Source: Bathynomus jamesi
Taxonomy: Eukaryota; Arthropoda; Malacostraca; Isopoda; Cirolanidae
Assembly (NCBI GenBank): GCA_023014485.1
Contig: JAJOZX010007496.1
Span: forward strand, 153,287-217,286
DNA length: 64,000 nucleotides
Direction: 5' to 3'
This document shows, one piece after another, positions 53,701 to 64,000 of the stretch. The translations under genes were made by a program, and so were the position numbers. Position 1 is the stretch's first letter. Every line of letters starts with the position of its first letter. The notes beneath the pieces are model-generated. The model saw nothing but the letters and a program-made list of their open reading frames with translations, was not told where the DNA came from and ran no database searches.

Positions 53701-56700
53701 CAAAATACAGTGTTAGGTACGTTAATATTGAAGTATGGTGAAGCGTTTGTATCTGTGGGCGTTTTCGCTACATAGATAGTTTGAGAAGTAGAAAGTTCAC
53801 TGTGTTTATATGGTGAAAATTTTGTATAGTTTAGGGATCGTCGGTTAAGGTGTATAAGTGTTTGTATTGTAGCTCTGCCAATATTGGAAGGTATATTAAG
53901 TGGAGGTTTTTGGAGATTGGTTTTTGAGTGTTGTAGGAAAGATAATATTTTGTGGTGCATAATTGCTGTTAGGGCAGGCGAAAAATGCGACTGAAACGTC
54001 GGTTTTTCTTTTAAAAATATGAAGTTTGACGTAGGTAGTTTATTGAGTCGCCAGATTGCGTCATCGCATTAGACTGCGTATGTTGAAGCATTGAATGCAT
54101 ATATTTGTTTGCGGAACACTTAGGTAGTTAAAAATTGAAGCTAGCATAGATAGTGGCCCCGTCGTAAGGCTGTTGGGATGGGCGCGTAATGGAAATCAGA
54201 GGTCAGCCACCTCCTCGTGGTGAGTTGTGGTGATTTTGCAGTTCATACTGAAATCATGAAGTGGTGCGTCGTTTGTTATTGGGTTTATTTAGTATAGGGT
54301 GTTCCGCTTTAGCAAAAGCTTTTCCGTCTGGTAGCGTTATCGTTACCTGGACGCAGGAAAAAAGTTAATTCCTAATGAAAATTTCTCCTACACGAATTAT
54401 ATTGTTTGACCTGCGAAACACAGGTTAAGATTAAACTATTGTGAAAGCGTTTGTATCTGTGGGCTTATCGCTACATAGATAGTTTGAGAAGTTACAAAAT
54501 TCACTGTTTATATAGTGAAAAGTTTTATACTTAGGGATCGTCGGTTAAGGTGTAAAGTGTTGTTATTGTGGCTCGTGCCACTATTGGAAGGTATATTAAA
54601 GTGGAGATTTTTGCAGGATTGGTTTTTGTGTTATAGAAAGATAATATTTCGGTGGTAGCATAATTGCTGCTAAGGCGACGAAAAAATGCGACTTAAACGT
54701 CGGTTTTCTTTTAAAAACTGAAATTTGACGTAGGTAATTTATTGGAGTCGTCAATTGCGTCATCGCAATTAGACTGCGTATGTTGAAGCATTAAATGCAT
54801 AGGCTTTGCTTGCGGAACACTTAGGTAGTTAAAAATATGAGGGTAGCCTTAGTTAGTGGCTCATACGGAAGGGCTGTTGGGATGGGCGCGTAATGGAACT
54901 CACAGGCAGCCACCTCCTCGTGTGAGTTCTGGGTATTTTGCAGTTCATACTGAAATCTTCTAGGTGCTGCTTAGTTTGTTATGGGGTTTATTTAGTATAG
55001 GGTGTTTCCGCTTAGCAAAGCCTATCTGTCTGGTAGCGTTATCGTTATCTGGACACAGGAAAAAAAGTTAGCACATAATGAAATTGCTCGACCTGCAAAA
55101 TACAGTGTTAGGTACGTTAATATTGAAGTATGGTGAAAGCGTTTGTATCTGTGGGCGTTATCGCTACATAGATAGTTTGAGAAGTAGAAAGTTCACTGTG
55201 TTTATATGGTGAAAATTTTGTATAGTTAGGGATCGTCGGTTAAGGTGTATAAGTGTTTGTATTGTAGCTCTTGCCAATATTGGAAGGTATATTAAAGTGG
55301 AGGTTTTTGGAGATTGGTTTTTGAGTGTTGTAGGAAAGATAATATTTTGGTGGTAGCATAATTGCTGTTAGGGCAGGCGAAAAATGCGACTGAAACGTCG
55401 GTTTTTCTTTTAAAATATGAAGTTTGACGTAGGTATTTTATTGGAGTCGCCAGATTGCGTCATCGCAATTAGACTGCGTATGTTGAAGCATTGAATGCAT
55501 ATATTTTGTTTGCGGAACACTTTAGGTAGTTAAAAATATGAAGCTAGCATTAGATAGTGGCCCCGTACGTAAGGGCTGTTGGGATGGGCGCGTAATGGAA
55601 ATCAGAGGTCAGCCACCTCCTCGTGGTGAGTTGTGGGTGATTTTGCAGTTCATACTGAAATCATGAAGGTGGTGCGTCGTTTGTTATTGGGTTTATTTAG
55701 TATAGGGTGTTCCGCTTTAGCAAAAGTTTCCGTCTGGTAGCGTTATCGTTACCTGGACGCAGGGAAAAAAGTTAATTCCTAATGAAAATTTCTCCTACAC
55801 GAATTATATTGTTAGACCTGCGAAACACAGGTTAAGATTAAACTATGGTGAAAGCGTTTGTATCTGTGGGCGTTATCGCTACATAGATAGTTTGAGAAGT
55901 ACAAAATTCACTGTTTATATAGTGAAAAGTTTTATACTTAGGGATCGTCGGTTAAGGTGTATAAGTGTTGTTATTGTAGCTCGTGCCACTATTGGAAGGT
56001 ATATTAAAGTGGAGATTTTTGCAGATTGGTTTTTTGTGTTATAGGAAAGATAATATTTCGGTGGTAGCATAATTGCTGCTAAGGCAGACGAAAAATGCGA
56101 CTTAAACGTCGGTTTTTCTTTTAAAACTTGAAATTTGACGTAGGTAATTTATTGGAGTCGTCAGATTGCGTCATCGCAATTAGACTGCGTATGTTGAAGC
56201 ATTAAATGCATAGGCTTTGCTTGCGGAACACTTAGGTAGTTAAAAATATGAGGGTAGCATTAGTTAGTGGCTCATACGGAAGGGCTGTTGGGATGGGCGC
56301 GTAATGGAACTCACAGTGCAGCCACCTCCTCGTGGTGAGTTCTGGGTGATTTTGCAGTTCATACTGAAATCTTCTAGGTGCTGCGTAGTTTGTTATGGGG
56401 TTTATTTAGTATAGGGTTTCCGCTTAGCAAAGCCTATCCGTCTGGTAGCGTTATCGTTATCTGGACACAGGGAAAAAAAGTTAGCACATAATGAAATTGC
56501 TCGACCTGCAAAATACAGTGTTAGGTACGTTAATATTGAAGTATGGTGAAAGCGTTTGTATCTGTGGGCGTTATCGCTACATAGATAGTTTGAGAAGTAG
56601 AAAGTTCACTGTGTTTATATGGTGAAAATTTTGTATAGTTAGGGATCGTCGGTTAAGGTGTATAAGTGTTTGTATTGTAGCTCTTGCCAATATTGGAAGG

Positions 56701-59700
56701 TATATTAAAGTGGAGGTTTTTGGAGATTGGTTTTTGAGTGTTGTAGGAAAGATAATATTTTGGTGGTAGCATAATTGCTGTTAGGGCAGGCGAAAAATGC
56801 GACTGAAACGTCGGTTTTTCTTTTAAAAATATGAAGTTTGACGTAGGTATTTTATTGGAGTCGCCAGATTGCGTCATCGCAATTAGACTGCGTATGTTGA
56901 AGCATTGAATGCATATATTTTGTTTGCGGAACACTTTAGGTAGTTAAAAATATGAAGCTAGCATTAGATAGTGGCCCCGTACGTAAGGGCTTTTGGGATG
57001 GGCGCGTAATGGAAATCAGAGGTCAGCCACCTCCTCGTGGTGAGTTGTGGGTGATTTTGCAGTTCATACTGAAATCATGAAGGTGGTGCGTCGTTTGTTA
57101 TTGGGTTTATTTAGTATAGGGTGTTCCGCTTTAGCAAAAGCTTTCCGTCTGGTAGCGTTATCGTTACCTGGACGCAGGGAAAAAAGTTAATTCCTAATGA
57201 AAATTTCTCCTACACGAATTATATTGTTAGACCTGCGAAACACAGGTTAAGATTAAACTATGGTGAAAGCGTTTGTATCTGTGGGCGTTATCGCTACATA
57301 GATAGTTTGAGAAGTACAAAATTCACTGTTTATATAGTGAAAAGTTTTATACTTAGGGATCGTCGGTTAAGGTGTATAAGTGTTGTTATTGTAGCTCGTG
57401 CCACTATTGGAAGGTATATTAAAGTGGAGATTTTTGCAGATTGGTTTTTTGTGTTATAGGAAAGATAATATTTCGGTGGTAGCATAATTGCTGCTAAGGC
57501 AGACGAAAAATGCGACTTAAACGTCGGTTTTTCTTTTAAAAACTTGAAATTTGACGTAGGTAATTTATTGGAGTCGTCAGATTGCGTCATCGCAATTAGA
57601 CTGCGTATGTTGAAGCATTAAATGCATAGGCTTTGCTTGCGGAACACTTAGGTAGTTAAAAATATGAGGGTAGCATTAGTTAGTGGCTCATACGGAAGGG
57701 CTGTTGGGATGGGCGCGTAATGGAACTCACAGTGCAGCCACCTCCTCGTGGTGAGTTCTGGGTGATTTTGCAGTTCATACTGAAATCTTCTAGGTGCTGC
57801 GTAGTTTGTTATGGGGTTTATTTAGTATAGGGTGTTCCGCTTAGCAAAGCCTATCCGTCTGGTAGCGTTATCGTTATCTGGACACAGGGAAAAAAAGTTA
57901 GCACATAATGAAATTGCTCGACCTGCAAAATACAGTGTTAGGTACGTTAATATTGAAGTATGGTGAAAGCGTTTGTATCTGTGGGCGTTATCGCTACATA
58001 GATAGTTTGAGAAGTAGAAAGTTCACTGTGTTTATATGGTGAAAATTTTGTATAGTTAGGGATCGTCGGTTAAGGTGTATAAGTGTTTGTATTGTAGCTC
58101 TTGCCAATATTGGAAGGTATATTAAAGTGGAGGTTTTTGGAGATTGGTTTTTGAGTGTTGTAGGAAAGATAATATTTTGGTGGTAGCATAATTGCTGTTA
58201 GGGCAGGCGAAAAATGCGACTGAAACGTCGGTTTTTCTTTTAAAAATATGAAGTTTGACGTAGGTATTTTATTGGAGTCGCCAGATTGCGTCATCGCAAT
58301 TAGACTGCGTATGTTGAAGCATTGAATGCATATATTTTGTTTGCGGAACACTTTAGGTAGTTAAAAATATGAAGCTAGCATTAGATAGTGGCCCCGTACG
58401 TAAGGGCTGTTGGGATGGGCGCGTAATGGAAATCAGAGGTCCACCTCCTCGTGGTGAGTTGTGGGTGATTTTGCAGTTCATACTGAAATCATGAAGGTGG
58501 TGCGTCGTTTGTTATTGGGTTTATTTAGTATAGGGTGTTCCGCTTTAGCAAAAGCTTTCCGTCTGGTAGCGTTATCGTTACCTGGACGCAGGGAAAAAAG
58601 TTAATTCCTAATGAAAATTTCTCCTACACGAATTATATTGTTAGACCTGCGAAACACAGGTTAAGATTAAACTATGGTGAAAGCGTTTGTATCTGTGGGC
58701 GTTATCGCTACATAGATAGTTTGAGAAGTACAAAATTCACTGTTTATATAGTGAAAAGTTTTATACTTAGGGATCGTCGGTTAAGGTGTATAAGTGTTGT
58801 TATTGTAGCTCGTGCCACTATTGGAAGGTATATTAAAGTGGAGATTTTTGCAGATTGGTTTTTTGTGTTATAGGAAAGATAATATTTCGGTGGTAGCATA
58901 ATTGCTGCTAAGGCAGACGAAAAATGCGACTTAAACGTCGGTTTTTCTTTTAAAAACTTGAAATTTGACGTAGGTAATTTATTGGAGTCGTCAGATTGCG
59001 TCATCGCAATTAGACTGCGTATGTTGAAGCATTAAATGCATAGGCTTTGCTTGCGGAACACTTAGGTAGTTAAAAATATGAGGGTAGCATTAGTTAGTGG
59101 CTCATACGGAAGGGCTGTTGGGATGGGCGCGTAATGGAACTCACAGTGCAGCCACCTCCTCGTGGTGAGTTCTGGGTGATTTTGCAGTTCATACTGAAAT
59201 CTTCTAGGTGCTGCGTAGTTTGTTATGGGGTTTATTTAGTATAGGGTGTTCCGCTTAGCAAAGCCTATCCGTCTGGTAGCGTTATCGTTATCTGGACACA
59301 GGGAAAAAAAGTTAGCACATAATGAAATTGCTCGACCTGCAAAATACAGTGTTAGGTACGTTAATATTGAAGTATGGTGAAAGCGTTTGTATCTGTGGGC
59401 GTTATCGCTACATAGATAGTTTGAGAAGTAGAAAGTTCACTGTGTTTATATGGTGAAAATTTTGTATAGTTAGGGATCGTCGGTTAAGGTGTATAAGTGT
59501 TTGTATTGTAGCTCTTGCCAATATTGGAAGGTATATTAAAGTGGAGGTTTTTGGAGATTGGTTTTTGAGTGTTGTAGGAAAGATAATATTTTGGTGGTAG
59601 CATAATTGCTGTTAGGGCAGGCGAAAAATGCGACTGAAACGTCGGTTTTTCTTTTAAAAATATGAAGTTTGACGTAGGTATTTTATTGGAGTCGCCAGAT

Positions 59701-62700
59701 TGCGTCATCGCAATTAGACTGCGTATGTTGAAGCATTGAATGCATATATTTTGTTTGCGGAACACTTTAGGTAGTTAAAAATATGAAGCTAGCATTAGAT
59801 AGTGGCCCCGTACGTAAGGGCTGTTGGGATGGGCGCGTAATGGAAATCAGAGGTCAGCCACCTCCTCGTGGTGAGTTGTGGGTGATTTTGCAGTTCATAC
59901 TGAAATCATGAAGGTGGTGCGTCGTTTGTTATTGGGTTTATTTAGTATAGGGTGTTCCGCTTTAGCAAAAGCTTTCCGTCTGGTAGCGTTATCGTTACCT
60001 GGACGCAGGGAAAAAAGTTAATTCCTAATGAAAATTTCTCCTACACGAATTATATTGTTAGACCTGCGAAACACAGGTTAAGATTAAACTATGGTGAAAG
60101 CGTTTGTATCTGTGGGCGTTATCGCTACATAGATAGTTTGAGAAGTACAAAATTCACTGTTTATATAGTGAAAAGTTTTATACTTAGGGATCGTCGGTTA
60201 AGGTGTATAAGTGTTGTTATTGTAGCTCGTGCCACTATTGGAAGGTATATTAAAGTGGAGATTTTTGCAGATTGGTTTTTTGTGTTATAGGAAAGATAAT
60301 ATTTCGGTGGTAGCATAATTGCTGCTAAGGCAGACGAAAAATGCGACTTAAACGTCGGTTTTTCTTTTAAAAACTTGAAATTTGACGTAGGTAATTTATT
60401 GGAGTCGTCAGATTGCGTCATCGCAATTAGACTGCGTATGTTGAAGCATTAAATGCATAGGCTTTGCTTGCGGAACACTTAGGTAGTTAAAATATGAGGG
60501 TAGCATTAGTTAGTGGCTCATACGGAAGGGCTGTTGGGATGGGCGCGTAATGGAACTCACAGTGCAGCCACCTCCTCGTGGTGAGTTCTGGGTGATTTTG
60601 CAGTTCATACTGAAATCTTCTAGGTGCTGCGTAGTTTGTTATGGGGTTTATTTAGTATAGGGTGTTCCGCTTAGCAAAGCCTATCCGTCTGGTAGCGTTA
60701 TCGTTATCTGGACACAGGGAAAAAAAGTTAGCACATAATGAAATTGCTCGACCTGCAAAATACAGTGTTAGGTACGTTAATATTGAAGTATGGTGAAAGC
60801 GTTTGTATCTGTGGGCGTTTCGCTACATAGATAGTTTGAGAAGTAGAAAGTTCACTGTGTTTATATGGTGAAAATTTTGTATAGTTAGGGATCGTCGGTT
60901 AAGGTGTATAAGTGTTTGTATTGTAGCTCTTGCCAATATTGGAAGGTATATTAAAGTGGAGGTTTTTGGAGATTGGTTTTTGAGTGTTGTAGGAAAGATA
61001 ATATTTTGGTGGTAGCATAATTGCTGTTAGGGCAGGCGAAAAATGCGACTGAAACGTCGGTTTTTCTTTAAAAATATGAAGTTTGACGTAGGTATTTTAT
61101 TGGAGTCGCCAGATTGCGTCATCGCAATTAGACTGCGTATGTTGAAGCATTGAATGCATATATTTTGTTTGCGGAACACTTTAGGTAGTTAAAAATATGA
61201 AGCTAGCATTAGATAGTGGCCCCGTACGTAAGGGCTGTTGGGATGGGCGCGTAATGGAAATCAGAGGTCAGCCACCTCCTCGTGGTGAGTTGTGGGTGAT
61301 TTTGCAGTTCATACTGAAATCATGAAGGGGTGCGTCGTTTGTTATTGGGTTTATTTAGTATAGGGTGTTCCGCTTTAGCAAAAGCTTTCCGTCTGGTAGC
61401 GTTATCGTTACCTGGACGCAGGGAAAAAAGTTAATTCCTAATGAAAATTTCTCCTACACGAATTATATTGTTAGACCTGCGAAACACAGGTTAAGATTAA
61501 ACTATGGTGAAAGCGTTTGTATCTGTGGGCGTTATCGCTACATAGATAGTTTGAGAAGTACAAAATTCACTGTTTATATAGTGAAAGTTTTATACTTAGG
61601 GATCGTCGGTTAAGGTGTATAAGTGTTGTTATTGTAGCTCGTGCCACTATTGGAAGGTATATTAAAGTGGAGATTTTTGCAGATTGGTTTTTTGTGTTAT
61701 AGGAAAGATAATATTTCGGTGGTAGCATAATTGCTGCTAAGGCAGACGAAAAATGCGACTTAAACGTCGGTTTTTCTTTTAAAAACTTGAAATTTGACGT
61801 AGGTAATTTATTGGAGTCGTCAGATTGCGTCATCGCAATTAGACTGCGTATGTTGAAGCATTAAATGCATAGGCTTTGCTTGCGGAACACTTAGGTAGTT
61901 AAAAATATGAGGGTAGCATTAGTTAGTGGCTCATACGGAAGGGCTGTTGGGATGGGCGCGTAATGGAACTCACAGTGCAGCGACCTCCTCGTGGTGAGTT
62001 CTGGGTGATTTTGCAGTTCATACTGAAATCTTCTAGGTGCTGCGTAGTTTGTTATGGGGTTTATTTAGTATAGGGTGTTCCGCTTAGCAAAGCCTATCCG
62101 TCTGGTAGCGTTATCGTTATCTGGACACAGGGAAAAAAAGTTAGCACATAATGAAATTGCTCGACCTGCAAAATACAGTGTTAGGTACGTTAATATTGAA
62201 GTATGGTGAAAGCGTTTGTATCTGTGGGCGTTTTCGCTACATAGATAGTTTGAGAAGTAGAAAGTTCACTGTGTTTATATGGTGAAAATTTTGTATAGTT
62301 AGGGATCGTCGGTTAAGGTGTATAAGTGTTTGTATTGTAGCTCTTGCCAATATTGGAAGGTATATTAAAGTGGAGGTTTTTGGAGATTGGTTTTTGAGTG
62401 TTGTAGGAAAGATAATATTTTGTGGTAGCATAATTGCTGTTAGGCAGGCGAAAATGCGACTGAAACGTCGGTTTTTCTTTTAAAAATATGAAGTTTGACG
62501 TAGGTATTTTATTGGAGTCGCCAGATTGCGTCATCGCAATTAGACTGCGTATGTTGAAGCATTGAATGCATATATTTTGTTTGCGGAACACTTTAGGTAG
62601 TTAAAAATATGAAGCTAGCATTAGATAGTGGCCCCGTACGTAAGGGCTGTTGGGATGGGCGCGTAATGGAAATCAGAGGTCAGCCACCTCCTCGTGGTGA

Positions 62701-64000
62701 GTTGTGGGTGATTTTGCAGTTCATACTGAAATCATGAAGGTGGTGCGTCGTTTGTTATTGGGTTTATTTAGTATAGGGTGTTCCGCTTTAGCAAAAGCTT
62801 TCCGTCTGGTAGCGTTATCGTTACCTGGACGCAGGGAAAAAAGTTAATTCCTAATGAAAATTTCTCCTACACGAATTATTGTTAGACCTGCGAAACACAG
62901 TTAAGATTAAACTATGGTGAAAGCGTTTGTATCTGTGGGCGTTATCGCTACATAGATAGTTTGAGAAGTACAAAATTCACTGTTTTATATAGTGAAAAGT
63001 TTTACTTAGGGATCGTCGGTTAAGGTGTATAAGTGTTGTTATTGTAGCTCGTTCCACTATTGGAAGGTATATTAAAGTGGAGATTTTTGCAGATTGGTTT
63101 TTTGTGTTATAGGAAAGATAATATTTCGGTGGTAGCATAATTGCTGCTAAGGCAGACGAAAAATGCGACTTAAACGTCGGTTTTTCTTTTAAAAAACTGA
63201 AATTTGACGTAGGTAATTTATTGGAGTCGTCAGATTGCGTCATCGCAATTAGACTGCGTATGTTGAAGCATTAAATGCATAGGCTTTGCTTGCGGAACAC
63301 TTAGGTAGTTAAAAATATGAGGGTAGCATTAGTTAGTGGCTCATACGGAAGGGCTGTTGGGATGGGCGCGTAATGGAACTCACAGTGCAGCACCTCCTCG
63401 TGGTGAGTTCTGGTGATTTTGGCAGTTCATACTGAAATCTTCTAGGTGCTGCGTAGTTTGTTATGGGGTTTATTTAGTATAGGGTGTTCCGCTTAGCAAA
63501 GCCTATCCGTCTGGTAGCGTTATCGTTATCTGGACACAGGGAAAAAAAGTTAGCACATAATGAAATTGCTCGACCTGCAAATACAGTGTTAGGTACGTTA
63601 ATATTGAAGTATGGTGAAAGCGTTTGTATCTGTGGGCGTTATCGCTACATAGATATTTTGAGAAGTAGAAAGTTCACTGTGTTTATATGGTGAAAATTTT
63701 GTATAGTTAGGGATCGTCGGTTAAGGTGTATAAGTGTTTGTATTGTAGCTCTTGCCAATATTGGAAGGTATATTAAAGTGGAAGGTTTTTGGAGATTGGT
63801 TTTTGAGTGTTGTAGGAAAGCTATATTTTGGTGGTAGCATAATTGCTGTTAGGGCAGGCGAAAAATGCGACTGAAACGTCGGTTTTTCTTTTAAAAATAT
63901 GAAGTTTGACGTAGGTATTTTATTGGAGTCGCCAGATTGCGTCATCGCAATTAGACTGCGTATGTTGAGCATTGAATGCATATATTTTGTTTGCGGAACA
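44776..64000. repeat. Satellite array: ~705-bp monomers in a ~1.41-kb A-B higher-order repeat, running off the window
   Basis: The landmark CCACCTCCTCGTGGTGAG recurs 27 times (45151 to about 63390) at 677-713 bp spacing. From 46524 onward two monomer types alternate strictly. Type A has ...GAAATCTTCTAGGTGCTGCG and GTTAGCACATAATGAAATTG; type B has GAAATCATGAAGGTGGTGCG and GTTAATTCCTAATGAAAAT. A-to-A distances are 1382-1416 bp. Copies between about 55.1 and 62.8 kb are almost identical; earlier ones carry many single-base deletions. Short ORFs on both strands repeat at the same period and are not evidence of coding. No homology to a known satellite is recognised. Centromeric or heterochromatic location is possible but unproven. 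Confidence 0.97.
57738..59151. repeat. Representative A-B dimer (higher-order unit, 1414 bp)
   Basis: A clean unit of the satellite, with monomer A at 57738-58440 and monomer B at 58441-59151, measured from the CCACCTCCTCG landmark. A and B align along their whole length but differ at many positions. Both contain the dyad ATTGCGTCATCGCAAT and the small inverted motif CGACTxAAACGTCG. Confidence 0.9.

Noticed and set aside
46850..63981. Recurring ~80-112-codon frames on both strands of the satellite (for example MTQSGDSNKIPTSNF...)
   Set aside because: They recur with the satellite period, exist on both strands, are broken in many copies and show no domain; nucleotide repetition explains them.

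Overview
The window is eukaryotic, repeat-dominated and intergenic in character. I find no host gene that I can call with confidence. Non-LTR retrotransposons of several clades, a Penelope-like element, Tc1/mariner and hAT DNA transposons, a 5S-rRNA-derived SINE, very long (TA)n tracts and TTAGG/CCTAA-type short repeats together suggest an arthropod, most plausibly a crustacean. That identification is inference from repeat content, not from a marker gene.

Layout. 0-5.9 kb: a broken DUF4371/ZMYM1-like (hAT-derived) coding fragment split by a small hAT insertion, a TA tract, a decayed CR1-like LINE, and a mariner remnant carrying a palindrome. 5.9-16.3 kb: mostly AT-rich sequence with no gene; it holds an 83-bp-arm perfect hairpin, a Penelope-type terminal fragment with a hammerhead-core-like motif, two copies of one repeat family that each received a different 8-bp-TSD insertion (a 640-bp foldback in one, a small MITE in the other), a TCTAC-rich inverted element and a 452-bp foldback. 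16.3-18.6 kb: a LINE 3' end, then a 27-bp minisatellite in two opposed blocks. 18.6-24.1 kb: an IS630/mariner-type transposase remnant interrupted by a 1.26-kb hAT element with a perfect TSD, a Tc1 remnant and a third foldback. 24.1-29.1 kb: an RTE-type LINE with a 479-codon open RT frame, a hAT-type C-terminal ORF, a tRNA-like SINE head and a LINE 3' end. 30-37.5 kb: a Cys-rich fragment, a decayed LINE with a nested MITE, an I-type LINE with RNase H, and a 5'-truncated Penelope-like element with a GIY-YIG domain. 37.5-44.8 kb: a second hairpin, a terminal-inverted-repeat element, a nearly full-length two-ORF CR1-like LINE (minus strand), a 5S SINE, a foldback with perfect TIR and TSD, and a hAT MITE. 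44.8-64 kb: a satellite array running off the window edge, built of alternating ~705-bp monomers A and B (dimer ~1.41 kb).

Two themes stand out. First, long inverted repeats are unusually frequent, and four of them share one ~60-70 bp module (CGAAAATATC ... CCTAACCAATCGTCAAGGGCG) although their outer arms differ. Second, the satellite shows strict A-B alternation inside and chimeric monomers at its edge, with a dyad element conserved in essentially every monomer. The elements do not form a pathway; their relationship is one of nesting, which gives a relative order of insertion at several places.
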